Assembly (NCBI RefSeq): GCF_009498455.1
Contig: NZ_CP045644.1
Location: 434,001 to 498,000 of the forward strand
Direction: 5' to 3'
Origin: Variovorax paradoxus
GTDB taxonomy: Bacteria; Pseudomonadota; Gammaproteobacteria; Burkholderiales; Burkholderiaceae_C
Length of the DNA stretch: 64,000 nt
The notes below the pieces were generated by a model that saw only the letters and a program-made list of their open reading frames with translations, was not told the origin of the DNA and did not search any database. Of this stretch, positions 55,462 through 64,000 are shown piece after piece. Each line of letters begins with the position of its first letter. The stretch's first letter is position 1. The position numbers and the translations under genes are program-made.

Positions 55462-57719
55462 ATCGGGTCCTCCATCGATCCGGCGGTGGACAACGACGCG
55501 CCGGGCACGTACGACACCACGGCATCGTCGCCACCCACGGCATCGCGCGGGCTGTCGGCGTAAGCCTCCACGGCCTCGCGGAACACCTCGGCGCGGTGCG
55601 CGTAGTCCTTGAACATGTCGAAGCTCGCACAGGCGGGTGACAGCAGCACGGCATCGCCCGGGTGGGCGCGCGCGGCGGCGAGCTTGACGGCTTCTTCCAT
55701 CGAGCCCGCGTGCTTCAGCGACACGCCGGTATTGGCCAGTGCGGCCTCGATGAGCGGGGCGTCGCGGCCGATGAGCACGACGGCGCGCGCGTACTGGCGC
55801 ACGGGGTCGGCCAGCGGCTCGAAGTCCTGGCCCTTGCCTTCGCCGCCGAGGATCACGACCACGCGGCGCTCTTCGCCCAGGCCGCTCAAGGCGGCCACGG
55901 TGGCGCCGACGTTGGTGCCCTTGCTGTCATCGAAGAACTCGACCTCGTCCACGATGGCGATCGGTTCGACGCGGTGCGGCTCGCCGCGGTACTCGCGCAG
56001 GCCGTAGAGCATGGGGCCCAACGGGCAGTCGGCGGCGCTGGCGAGCGCGAGCGCAGCCAGGGCGTTCATTGCGTTGTGGCGGCCGCGGATGCGCAGTGCG
56101 TCGGCGGGCATGAGGCGCTGGAAGAAGATTTCTTCTTCGACCACCGCGCCGCGCTTGCGCTTCTGCGTTTCGTCGGCTTCCAGCGCCCGCACCAACCAGG
56201 CCACGCCGTTGATGCGCTCGATGCCGTAGTCGCCGGGACGCAGCGGCATCGCGCCGCCGAAGGTGACGTGGGTGCGGATCTGCGGACGCTGCAGCTTCAC
56301 GCGAACGGGTGGCGGCAGCATGGCCATCACGCCGGCGTCGTCGCGGTTCAGGATCATCAGGCCCTTGGCGCCGAAGATGCGCGCCTTCGCGGCCGCATAC
56401 GCCGGCATGTCGCCATGCCAGTCGAGGTGGTCCTGCGTGAGGTTGAGCACGGTCGCGGCCGTGGGCTCGAAGCCCTGCACACCGTCGAGCTGGAAGCTCG
56501 AGAGTTCGAGCACCCACACCTCGGGCAGCGTGCCGGCGTCGATGTGCGCGGCCAGCGTGTCGAGCAGCGTCGGGCCGATGTTGCCGGCCACGGCCACGGT
56601 CTTGCCCGCGCGCTCGACCAGCTGGCCGGTGAGCGAGGTGACGGTGGTCTTGCCGTTGGTGCCGCTGACCGCGAGCACGGCGGGCGTGTAGCCCTTGGGC
56701 GCTTCGGGCTCGGGTTCCGGCACGAGCACCATCTGGGGCGTGTCTTCCTCGACCGCCGCCGACGCCGGGTTGGTGGCGGACAGCTCGGCGATCGTGGCGA
56801 CGAACGCGGCGGCCTCCAGCGCGGCCGTGGGCACGTAGGGCTTGCCGGGGGGCGGGAGCCGGGAGAGGCTGGCGGCGGTCGCGGGCGCGGGCGGCGCGTC
56901 GGCGGCCGGTGCTGCGCCTTCTTCCGTGGCGGTGTCTTCAGCGACGACGTCTTCGGTAGGCGGCGTCACCGGCACGCTCAGCGACGCGTCGCGCGGCATG
57001 GCTTCGGCCATGGCGGGCGGCGTGGCGTCGACAGCTTCGGTCGGTTCGACGGGCGCGGCGGGCTCGGCTTCTGCGGCAGTCGCATCGACTGGCAGTGCGG
57101 CTTCGATCGGCTCTGCCGTCGGCTCGGGGGCCACGGCGTCAGTGGGTGCAACAACGTCAGTTGCTTCAACAGGCGCAGTCGTTTCGGCTTCGCCTTCGAC
57201 AACCGCAGCAGCCTCCGGCGCAGGGACTTCCGGCGTCTCGACCACCGCAGCATCCACCGCAGGGGCTTCTTCGCTCAAGGCCAGCTCGGCCTGGGCCGGC
57301 GTTTCAACGACAGGTTCGGCCACGGCGGTTTCAACGGGCACGTCAGCCTCGACTTCCACCACCGGCACCTCGACCGTGCGCAGGTCGAGCAGCGCGCGCA
57401 CGAACAGGTCCAGCTCGCCGCCGACCACGAGGCCCACGGCCTTGGCGGCATTGACGACTGGCGCCAGCGTCGCGGGCGACAGGCCCGGCGAGCGGTACAC
57501 GGCGCGGATCGGCGTGCCTTCGACCAGCGCGGCCGTGAACGGTCCGCCGATGAAGCGCGCGTCGGGCAGCTCGGCCTGCAGCGTTGCCAGCGAAGCCGGC
57601 GCCTCGCGCGTGTCGGCCACGGTCACGACCGCGCCGTGGCGCGCGCACCAGCGCGCCATCGCCAGCCCGGACGCGCCGAGGCCGAGGATGAGAACGGGGA
57701 GGTCTTTCAGGTGCCGCAT
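55458..57719 (-). CDS. murD: UDP-MurNAc-L-Ala--D-Glu ligase MurD with large insertion
   Basis: MurD adds D-Glu to UDP-MurNAc-L-Ala. The product is 753 residues, about 300 longer than usual MurD (roughly 440-460). The N-terminal domain (1-113: [21 protein letters not shown] and [14 protein letters not shown]) and the central/C-terminal domains (from 343: [17 protein letters not shown] with the P-loop at 353-359, [12 protein letters not shown] and the C-terminal [16 protein letters not shown]) are intact. Residues about 115-341 (56697-57377) are a low-complexity run of Ala, Val, Pro, Glu and Thr. The insertion is in frame at the hinge between domains 1 and 2, so the enzyme is probably active. 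Start and stop overlaps fit the operon. Confidence 0.92.
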   Translation of the reverse strand: MRHLKDLPVLILGLGASGLAMARWCARHGAVVTVADTREAPASLATLQAELPDARFIGGPFTAALVEGTPIRAVYRSPGLSPATLAPVVNAAKAVGLVVGGELDLFVRALLDLRTVEVPVVEVEADVPVETAVAEPVVETPAQAELALSEEAPAVDAAVVETPEVPAPEAAAVVEGEAETTAPVEATDVVAPTDAVAPEPTAEPIEAALPVDATAAEAEPAAPVEPTEAVDATPPAMAEAMPRDASLSVPVTPPTEDVVAEDTATEEGAAPAADAPPAPATAASLSRLPPPGKPYVPTAALEAAAFVATIAELSATNPASAAVEEDTPQMVLVPEPEPEAPKGYTPAVLAVSGTNGKTTVTSLTGQLVERAGKTVAVAGNIGPTLLDTLAAHIDAGTLPEVWVLELSSFQLDGVQGFEPTAATVLNLTQDHLDWHGDMPAYAAAKARIFGAKGLMILNRDDAGVMAMLPPPVRVKLQRPQIRTHVTFGGAMPLRPGDYGIERINGVAWLVRALEADETQKRKRGAVVEEEIFFQRLMPADALRIRGRHNAMNALAALALASAADCPLGPMLYGLREYRGEPHRVEPIAIVDEVEFFDDSKGTNVGATVAALSGLGEERRVVVILGGEGKGQDFEPLADPVRQYARAVVLIGRDAPLIEAALANTGVSLKHAGSMEEAVKLAAARAHPGDAVLLSPACASFDMFKDYAHRAEVFREAVEAYADSPRDAVGGDDAVVSYVPGASLSTAGSMEDPI

Positions 57720-57729
57720 GGTTGTGGGG

Positions 57730-58908
57730 TTACCGCAGCTTCAACGTGGAAAGGCCGATGAGGCACAGCAGCATCGTGATGATCCAGAAGCGCACGACGA
57801 CCTGCGTCTCGCGCCAGCCGCTCTTCTCGAAGTGGTGGTGCAGCGGCGCCATCTTGAGCACGCGGCGGCCTTCGCCGTAGCGCTTCTTCGTGTACTTGAA
57901 GTACATGACCTGCGCCATCACCGAGATCGCCTCGACCACGAAGATGCCGCCCATGATGAAGAACACGATCTCCTGGCGCACGATGACTGCGATGGTGCCC
58001 AGCGCGCCGCCCAGCGCCAGCGCGCCCACGTCGCCCATGAAGACCTGCGCCGGATGCGTGTTGAACCAGAGGAATGCGAGGCCCGCACCGGCCATCGCCG
58101 AGCAGAACACCAAGAGCTCGCCCGAGCCCGGGATGTAGGGGAACAGCAGGTACCTGGAGAACACCGCGCTGCCCGTGACGTAGGCGAACACGCCCAGCGC
58201 CGAGCCCACCATCACCACCGGCATGATCGCCAGGCCGTCGAGGCCATCGGTCAGGTTGACGGCGTTGCTTGCGCCCACGATCACGAGGTACGTGAGGATC
58301 ACGAAGCCGATGCCGCCCAGCGGGTAGCTCACTTCCTTGAAGAACGGCACCAGCAGGTTGATCTTGGGCGGAAAGTCGAGGTCGAAGCCCGAGCGCACCC
58401 AGGCGAAGAACAGCTCGAGCACGCGCCAGTTGGAGCTCTCGGAAATGCTGAACAGCAGATAGAAACCCGCGAGCAGGCCGACCACCGATTGCCAGAAATA
58501 CTTCTCGCGCGAGCGCATGCCTTCGGGGTCCTTGCGCACCACCTTGCGCCAGTCGTCCACCCAGCCGATGGCGCCGAAGCCCATCGTCACCCACAGCACG
58601 ATCCACACGAAGCGGTTCGACAGGTCGAACCACAGCAAGGTGGCGAACGCAATCGCGAACAGCACCAGCACGCCGCCCATGGTGGGCGTGCCGCTCTTGG
58701 TCAGGTGCGTTTCCATGCCGTAGCCGCGGATCGGCTGGCCGATCTTGAGCGCGGCCAGGCGGCGAATGACGTACGGGCCGGCCACCAGGCCGACCACGAG
58801 CGCGGTCAGCGCGGCCATGAGCGCGCGGAACGTGAGGTAACTGAAAACGCGCAAGAACCCGAACTCGGGCGACAGCGTCTGCAGCCATTGGGCCAGGGAC
58901 ATCAGCAT
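57730..58908 (-). CDS. mraY: Phospho-MurNAc-pentapeptide transferase MraY
   Basis: MraY makes lipid I by moving phospho-MurNAc-pentapeptide to undecaprenyl phosphate. The 392-residue product has about ten membrane segments, with the signatures KSGTPTMGG and [10 protein letters not shown] (catalytic Asp residues), [19 protein letters not shown] and [15 protein letters not shown]. It lies 10 bases upstream of murD. An alternative start two codons in is possible. Confidence 0.97.
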   Translation of the reverse strand: MLMSLAQWLQTLSPEFGFLRVFSYLTFRALMAALTALVVGLVAGPYVIRRLAALKIGQPIRGYGMETHLTKSGTPTMGGVLVLFAIAFATLLWFDLSNRFVWIVLWVTMGFGAIGWVDDWRKVVRKDPEGMRSREKYFWQSVVGLLAGFYLLFSISESSNWRVLELFFAWVRSGFDLDFPPKINLLVPFFKEVSYPLGGIGFVILTYLVIVGASNAVNLTDGLDGLAIMPVVMVGSALGVFAYVTGSAVFSRYLLFPYIPGSGELLVFCSAMAGAGLAFLWFNTHPAQVFMGDVGALALGGALGTIAVIVRQEIVFFIMGGIFVVEAISVMAQVMYFKYTKKRYGEGRRVLKMAPLHHHFEKSGWRETQVVVRFWIITMLLCLIGLSTLKLR

Positions 58909-58923
58909 GGTGTGTTGCGCGGC

Positions 58924-60384
58924 TCATGCGTCATGACCGGCCTCCTTTTGTTGTTGTGCCTCGATCGCCTGCACCACGCGTTCCATCTTCATGAAGCGCG
59001 AACCCTTGACCAGCACGCTGCCCAGCTGCGGCAGGCGGGCGAGCACGGCCGCGCGGAGCGTGTCGAAATCGTCGAAATGACGGCCACCGGCATCGCCGGC
59101 GTCGTCGTTGTTGTTGTTGAAAGCCGTTGCCGCATGCACGGTCTCGCCGCCCAGCGTGTAGACGGCGTCGAGCCCGCGCTGCCGTGCCCAGGCGCCGACT
59201 TCGGCGTGGAACGCGGGCGCGCGGTCGCCGACCTCGCCCATCTCGCCGAGCACCAGCAGCCGCGGCGCGGGCAGGCCGGTGAGCACGTCGATGGCGGCAA
59301 TCACGGAATCGGGGTTGGCGTTGTAGCTGTCGTCGACCAGCGTGAGCGCGTGCCCGCCGGGCAGCACGATCTCGACGGCCCGCGAGCGGCCCTTGACCGG
59401 CTCGAAGGCCGACAGGCCCGCGGCGATGGTGTCGAGCGACACGCCGGCGGCCAGCGCGCAGGCGGTGGCGGCGAGCGCGTTGCCCACGTTGTGGCGGCCC
59501 GCAATGTGCAGGCGCGCGTCGAACGCGCCCAGCGGCGTGCGCACGCGCACGGTCCAGGCGCCCTGCAGCCATTCGGCACTGTCGAGCGAGATGTCGGCGT
59601 CGGCGTGCTCGCCGAAGGTCAGGCAGCGGCGCGAGCCGCTCTGGCGCGCCATGTCGGTCCACAGCGAGGTGAAGGTGTCGCCATAAGGGAACACGGCCGT
59701 GCCGTCATCGGGCAGCGCGGCGAACACGGCGGCGTTCTCGATGGCGACGGCCTCGACGCTGGCCATGAACTCCTGGTGCTCGCGCTGCGCGTTGTTGACC
59801 AGCGCGATGGTCGGGCGCGACATGGCGGCCAGCCGCGCGATCTCGCCCGGGTGGTTCATGCCCAGTTCGAGCACCGCCAGCTGGTGCTGCGCGCGCAGGC
59901 GCATCAGCGTGAGCGGCACGCCGATCTCGTTGTTGAAGTTGCCGGCCGTGGCCAGCGCGCGGTCGGCGCGGAAGGCGGCGAGCACGGCCGCGATCATCTG
60001 CGTGACCGTGGTCTTGCCGTTGCTGCCGGTGACGGCGATCAGCGGCAGGTTGAACTGCGCGCGCCAGCCGGCGCCCAGTGCGCCGAGCGCGATGAGCGAA
60101 TCGGGCACCTCGAGGCCGGCAAGCCCCGCGGCTTCGAGGCCGCCGTGCGCGATGGCGGCCACGGCGCCCTGCTTCTTCGCGTCGGCCAGGAAGTCGTTGG
60201 CGTCGAAGCGTTCGCCCTTGAGCGCAACGAACAGGTCGCCGGCGGCCAGGGTGCGGGTGTCGGTGTGGACGCGGGCGATGACGGTGGCCGGGTCGCCCAC
60301 GAGGCGCGAACCCGGCACCCATTGCTGCGCTTGCGCCAGCGTGAGGTTGAGCGGTGTAGAGAGGGGCGTGGCCATGGCGGTCAT
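58924..60384 (-). CDS. murF: UDP-MurNAc-tripeptide--D-Ala-D-Ala ligase MurF
   Basis: MurF adds D-Ala-D-Ala, completing the cytoplasmic pentapeptide precursor. The 486-residue product has the P-loop GSNGKTT (120-126), LELGMNHPGEI, NAQREHQEFM and VDDSYNANPDS. A short Asn/Asp-rich loop lies near the C-terminus. ATG 60384 overlaps the murE stop by 4 bases, supporting this start over the ATG three codons later. Confidence 0.97.
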   Translation of the reverse strand: MTAMATPLSTPLNLTLAQAQQWVPGSRLVGDPATVIARVHTDTRTLAAGDLFVALKGERFDANDFLADAKKQGAVAAIAHGGLEAAGLAGLEVPDSLIALGALGAGWRAQFNLPLIAVTGSNGKTTVTQMIAAVLAAFRADRALATAGNFNNEIGVPLTLMRLRAQHQLAVLELGMNHPGEIARLAAMSRPTIALVNNAQREHQEFMASVEAVAIENAAVFAALPDDGTAVFPYGDTFTSLWTDMARQSGSRRCLTFGEHADADISLDSAEWLQGAWTVRVRTPLGAFDARLHIAGRHNVGNALAATACALAAGVSLDTIAAGLSAFEPVKGRSRAVEIVLPGGHALTLVDDSYNANPDSVIAAIDVLTGLPAPRLLVLGEMGEVGDRAPAFHAEVGAWARQRGLDAVYTLGGETVHAATAFNNNNDDAGDAGGRHFDDFDTLRAAVLARLPQLGSVLVKGSRFMKMERVVQAIEAQQQKEAGHDA

Positions 60385-61937
60385 GCGGCACCCCGCTTCG
60401 TGAGCGCGTCGAGCGCGTGGGTCTTGTCGGAGAACGGCAGGCGCTGGCCCGCGATTTCCTGCCACTCTTCGTGGCCCTTACCGGCGATCAGCACCACGTC
60501 TTGCGGCGCCGCCTGCGCAATGGTTTCGGCGATGGCGCGGGCGCGGTCGACCTGCACGCGGGCCGCCTCGACGCGCGTGAAACCGCGCAATGCCTGGCTG
60601 ATGATGGCGTCGGGGTTCTCGTTGCGCGGGTTGTCGCTGGTGAGCACGACGTGGTCGGCCTGCCGTTCGGCGACGGCGGCCATCAGCGGGCGCTTGATCG
60701 GGTCGCGGTTGCCGCCGCAGCCGAACACGCACCAGAGCGCGCCGCCGCGTTGCTTGGCGAGCGGGCGCAGGCCGGCGAGGGCCTTGTCGAGCGCGTCGGG
60801 CGTGTGGGCGTAGTCGACCACGGCCAGCGGTGCGTTGTCGGTCGGCTGCACGCGGTCCATGCGGCCCGGCACGCTGCTGAGGTGGGCGCAGGCGGCCACG
60901 GCCTGCGCGAGCGTGAGGCCCAGCGCGCGCAGGGTGCCGAGCACGCCAAGCAGGTTGGCGACGTTGTACTGGCCGATGAGCCCGGTCGCGAGCCGTTCGG
61001 CCGGCGCCGTGCTGCCGTGCTCGGCCACGGTGAACTGCAGGCCTTGCGCGTCGTAGCCGATGTCGCGTGCCATGAGCCGCGCGGGCTTGCCGGCTGCCGA
61101 GACGGTCCAGACGTCGAGCGCGCCGATGCCGGCGTCGACGAGGTTGGCGCACAGGCTGGCGCCGTGCATGTCGTCGATGTTGATCACGGCGGCGCGCAGG
61201 CCGGGCCAGCGGAACAGCTCGGCCTTGGCCTGCCAGTAGGCGTCCATGCTGCCGTGGTAGTCGAGGTGGTCCTGCGTGAAATTGGTGAACACGGCGACCG
61301 CGATGCGGCAGCCGTCGAGCCGGCGCTCGGCGATGCCGATCGACGAGGCCTCGATGGCGCAGGCGCCGAAGCCTTCGGTGACGAAGCCGCGCAGCGCGCG
61401 CTGCAGCATCACGGGGTCGGGCGTGGTCAGGCCGGTGTAGGTGAGGTCGGGCGGCACGCCGATGCCCAAGGTACCCATCACGGCGCAGGGCGACGGGGCG
61501 CCGCGCTCGGTGGTGCCGTCGGGGCGCATCGCGCGCACGCCGCCGGCCGCGCGCAGCGTGGACAGCGACTCGGCCAGCCACCACGCGGTGGAGGTCTTGC
61601 CGTTGGTGCCCGTTACGGCCAGCAGGTCGAGCTGCGCCGAGGGGTTGTCGTAGAAGGCGGCAGCGATCGGGCCGGTGGCGGCCTTGAGGCCGGGGTAGCT
61701 CACGATGCGCTCATCGCCGTCGAAGCCGAAGGCGTCCACGCCCTCGTGCTCGACGAGGCAGGCCACGGCGCCCTGCGCCAGCGCGGCCGCCACGTGCTGG
61801 CGGCCGTCGGTCGCGGCACCGGGCCAGGCGATGAAGGCGTCGCCCGGGCCGACCGCGCGGCTGTCGGCCTGCAGTGCGCCCTGCACGCGCTCTTTCAGCC
61901 AGAACGCGGCGGTGGTGGGAGAAGTGAATGTCAGCAT
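60381..61937 (-). CDS. murE: UDP-MurNAc-L-Ala-D-Glu--mesoDAP ligase MurE
   Basis: MurE adds meso-diaminopimelate. The 518-residue product has the P-loop GTNGKTS (110-116), TNFTQDHLDYHGS and DNPRNENP (435-442), the last being the motif that specifies meso-DAP rather than lysine. The stop overlaps murF, and only one base separates its start from the ftsI stop. Confidence 0.97.
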   Translation of the reverse strand: MLTFTSPTTAAFWLKERVQGALQADSRAVGPGDAFIAWPGAATDGRQHVAAALAQGAVACLVEHEGVDAFGFDGDERIVSYPGLKAATGPIAAAFYDNPSAQLDLLAVTGTNGKTSTAWWLAESLSTLRAAGGVRAMRPDGTTERGAPSPCAVMGTLGIGVPPDLTYTGLTTPDPVMLQRALRGFVTEGFGACAIEASSIGIAERRLDGCRIAVAVFTNFTQDHLDYHGSMDAYWQAKAELFRWPGLRAAVINIDDMHGASLCANLVDAGIGALDVWTVSAAGKPARLMARDIGYDAQGLQFTVAEHGSTAPAERLATGLIGQYNVANLLGVLGTLRALGLTLAQAVAACAHLSSVPGRMDRVQPTDNAPLAVVDYAHTPDALDKALAGLRPLAKQRGGALWCVFGCGGNRDPIKRPLMAAVAERQADHVVLTSDNPRNENPDAIISQALRGFTRVEAARVQVDRARAIAETIAQAAPQDVVLIAGKGHEEWQEIAGQRLPFSDKTHALDALTKRGAA

Positions 61938-61938
61938 G

Positions 61939-63693
61939 TCAGAAGCTCTCGGGGACGTCTTGCGTCAGCACGAGGGGTTTGACCGCCAGATCGGGCGCAA
62001 CGTTCATCATGCGCAGCGTCTGCTGCACGACTTCGCTGAACACGGGCGCCGCGGCGAGGCCGCCGTAGTACTGGCCGTCGCTGGGCTCGTCGATCATCAC
62101 CGCGACGATGATGCGCGGCTTCTCGATAGGCGCCATGCCGGTGAACCAGGCGCGGTACTTGTTGCTGGCGTAGCCCTTGCCGACCTGCTTGTGGGCCGTG
62201 CCCGACTTGCCGCCGACCGAGTAGCCGACCGTCTGCGCGCGCGTGCCGGTGCCGCCCGGGCCGGCGGCCATCTGCAGCATCTTGCGCACCGCGAGCGCGT
62301 TGGACGGCGAGAACACGCGCACGCCGACCGGCGGCTCGGTGTTCTTCAGGATGGTGACCGGGATGATGGAGCCGTCGTGCGCGAACGAGGTGTACGAATG
62401 CGCCATCTGGAACAGCGAGGCCGACAGGCCGTAGCCGTAGGCCATGGTGGCCTGCTCGACCGGCTTCCAGGTCTTCCACGGGCGCAGCCGGCCCGTCACG
62501 GCACCGGGGAACTGGATCTGCGGCTTCTGGCCGTAGCCGAGGGCGGTGTAGGTGTCCCACATCTCGTGGGGCGTCATCTTCTGGGCGATCTTGAGCGCGC
62601 CCACGTTGCTCGACTTCTGGATCACGCCCTCGACCGTCAGCGCCCCGTAGTTGTGGGTGTCGCTGATGGTGAAGCCGCCCAACTGGTAGCGGCCAGGTGC
62701 GGTGTCGATGATGGTCGACGGCTTCACGCGCCCGGCCTCCAGCGCCATCGCCACGGTGATGGGCTTCATGGTCGAGCCGGGCTCGAAGGTGTCGGTGAGC
62801 GCGCGGTTGCGCAGCTGCTCGCCCGTGAGGTTCTGGCGCTTGTCGGGCACGTAGCTCGGGTAGTTGGCCAATGCCAGCACCTCGCCGGTGGTGCTGTCGA
62901 GCACCACCACGCTGCCGGCCTTGGCCTTGCGCGCCGTGACGGCGTCGCGCAGCTTCTGGTAGGCGAAGAACTGCACCTTGCTGTCGACGCTGAGCTGGAT
63001 GTCCTGGCCCTCGACCGGCGGCACCTGCTCGCCCACGCCTTCGACGACGCGGCCCAGCCGGTCCTTGATGACGCGGCGCGAACCGGCCTTGCCGGCCAGC
63101 TCCTTGTTGAACGCCAGCTCGATGCCTTCCTGGCCGTTGTCTTCCACGTTGGTGAAACCCACCACGTGCGCCGCGGCCTCGCCCTCGGGGTACTGGCGCT
63201 TGTATTCCTTGCGCTGGTAGATGCCCTTGAGGTTGAGCGCCGCGATCTGCTTGGCAATGGGCTCGTCGACCTGGCGCTTGATCCAGACGAAGGTCTTGTC
63301 TTCGTCTTCGAGCTTCTTGTCGAAGTCCTTCTGCGGCATGCCGAGCAGCCTGGCCACCTGCTTGAGCTTGGCGCGCACCTCGGGGTCGTCGCGCTCCACG
63401 TCTTCGGGAATGGCCCAGATGCTGGGCGCCACCACGCTGGACGCGAGGATGAGCCCGTTGCGGTCGAGGATGCGGCCGCGGTTGGCCGGCAGCTCCAGCG
63501 TGCGCGCAAAACGCACCTCGCCCTGGCGCTGGAAGAAGCTGTTGTTGAAGACCTGCACGTACGCGGCCCGCCCCGCCAGCATGACGAAGCCGAAGGCGAT
63601 GCCGGCGACGATGAACTTGCTGCGCCACACCGGCGTCTTGCTCGCGAGCAAGGGGCTGGTGGTGTAGCGCACGCTGCGGTTGCCGCGGCTCAT
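61939..63693 (-). CDS. ftsI: Septal transpeptidase FtsI (PBP3)
   Basis: FtsI cross-links septal peptidoglycan in complex with FtsW. The 584-residue product has one N-terminal membrane segment (about 27-48), the pedestal domain (NRGRILDRNG, 71-80), and the transpeptidase domain with SxxK at Ser307-Lys310 (STMK), SxN at 361-363 (SSN) and KSGT at 496-499. It overlaps ftsL by 4 bases. Confidence 0.97.
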   Translation of the reverse strand: MSRGNRSVRYTTSPLLASKTPVWRSKFIVAGIAFGFVMLAGRAAYVQVFNNSFFQRQGEVRFARTLELPANRGRILDRNGLILASSVVAPSIWAIPEDVERDDPEVRAKLKQVARLLGMPQKDFDKKLEDEDKTFVWIKRQVDEPIAKQIAALNLKGIYQRKEYKRQYPEGEAAAHVVGFTNVEDNGQEGIELAFNKELAGKAGSRRVIKDRLGRVVEGVGEQVPPVEGQDIQLSVDSKVQFFAYQKLRDAVTARKAKAGSVVVLDSTTGEVLALANYPSYVPDKRQNLTGEQLRNRALTDTFEPGSTMKPITVAMALEAGRVKPSTIIDTAPGRYQLGGFTISDTHNYGALTVEGVIQKSSNVGALKIAQKMTPHEMWDTYTALGYGQKPQIQFPGAVTGRLRPWKTWKPVEQATMAYGYGLSASLFQMAHSYTSFAHDGSIIPVTILKNTEPPVGVRVFSPSNALAVRKMLQMAAGPGGTGTRAQTVGYSVGGKSGTAHKQVGKGYASNKYRAWFTGMAPIEKPRIIVAVMIDEPSDGQYYGGLAAAPVFSEVVQQTLRMMNVAPDLAVKPLVLTQDVPESF

Positions 63694-64000
63694 CGGGTGG
63701 GCCTCGCGGTGGCGGCGCCGGGCTTGGGCGGCGTGGTGGGCGGCAGCGGTGCGATGGCCGGGATCACCGAGCCGTCGGGGCGCACGTACTGGGTGATGGC
63801 CGGCGAGGCCGTGCGCATCTGCAGCTGTTCCTTGGCGAGCTTCTCCACGCGCAGCGGCGTGGCCTGGGCGCGCTTTTCCACCTGCAGGCGGTCATGCTCG
63901 GTTTCGAGCTTGCGCGTCTCCTGCTGGGCGCGGTCGAACTCCGTGTAGAGCTGGCGCGACTGGTACTGGGTGTGCACAAGGTACAAAGCCGTCGCAATGA
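63690..64000 (-). CDS. ftsL: Cell division protein FtsL (partial, 5' end outside window)
   Basis: FtsL is a small bitopic protein that forms a coiled-coil complex with FtsB and FtsQ. About 103 residues are visible. The N-terminal part of the membrane segment continues beyond the right edge (IATALYLVHTQYQSRQLYTE is the first visible stretch), followed by a coiled coil rich in Glu, Gln and Arg and a Pro-rich tail ending in GAATARPTR. The true start is outside the window. Position directly ahead of ftsI supports the call. Confidence 0.88.
   Translation of the reverse strand, partial: IATALYLVHTQYQSRQLYTEFDRAQQETRKLETEHDRLQVEKRAQATPLRVEKLAKEQLQMRTASPAITQYVRPDGSVIPAIAPLPPTTPPKPGAATARPTR

Noticed and set aside
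55662..57761. A 699-codon plus-strand frame opposite murD, rich in Arg, Gly and His
   Set aside because: It is the complement of the murD coding sequence, including its low-complexity insertion; there is no ribosome site or family motif.
56842..60813. A 1323-codon open frame on the plus strand opposite murD, mraY and murF
   Set aside because: It spans three well-supported minus-strand genes with intact motifs. Open antisense frames are common in GC-rich DNA; its sequence is low-complexity and matches no family.

Overview
The window is about 64 kb of GC-rich, densely coding bacterial chromosome. Gene content and gene order point to a betaproteobacterium of the Comamonadaceae, most like Variovorax or a relative: a class I ribonucleotide reductase pair followed by a lysine/alanine-rich histone H1-like protein, pilS/pilR/ampD together, an accB/accC/prmA/DUF3426 run, a large dcw cell-wall cluster ending in ftsZ-lpxC, and Comamonadaceae-type intergenic repeats. 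This assignment rests on recalled gene order and was not searched. No rRNA, tRNA, CRISPR, phage or intact insertion sequence was seen; nearly all of it looks like core chromosome.

Left part (1-11.5 kb): the tail of an unidentified gene, a sigma-54-type promoter, opgH (osmoregulated glucan synthesis), then a two-gene RNA-repair cassette (RNA ligase plus HD-Pnk end-healing enzyme) preceded by a perfect 26-bp inverted repeat. Next come ffh on the minus strand and a plus-strand run ypjD-like / PP0621-like / pilS / pilR / ampD, most of whose genes overlap. Middle part (11.5-33 kb): nrdA and nrdB under a promoter with two NrdR boxes; the histone-like gene; a minus-strand block (PfkB kinase, DUF3426 zinc-ribbon protein, prmA, accC, accB, tlpA-like, an unrecognised gene); mpl and a cupin gene on plus; aroG with a complete Phe/Tyr/Trp attenuation leader; a lipoprotein gene, tldD, rodA and a two-component pair.

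Right-middle part (33-46 kb): a YqiA-like esterase, an RNase II-family exonuclease, a TonB-like protein, aroE, mtgA, a DUF2809 membrane protein, a PlsC-like acyltransferase with a Pro/Ala-rich insertion, a CdsA-like enzyme, a frameshifted repeat-protein gene, ruvC, and an SHMT-like PLP enzyme divergent from a LysR regulator. Right part (46-64 kb): the minus-strand dcw cluster, read as ftsL-ftsI-murE-murF-mraY-murD-ftsW-murG-murC-ddl-ftsQ-ftsA-ftsZ-lpxC, with many 4-bp start/stop overlaps. Its MurD carries an insertion of about 225 residues of low-complexity Ala/Pro/Glu/Val sequence.

Peptidoglycan synthesis and recycling is the dominant theme (dcw genes, rodA, mtgA, mpl, ampD), joined by envelope lipid genes (lpxC, accBC, PlsC-like, CdsA-like, opgH). 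The less ordinary observations are the RNA-repair cassette with its palindrome, the MurD and PlsC-like insertions, the aroG attenuator, and a dispersed repeat family whose same end sits just upstream of the start codons of three unrelated genes.
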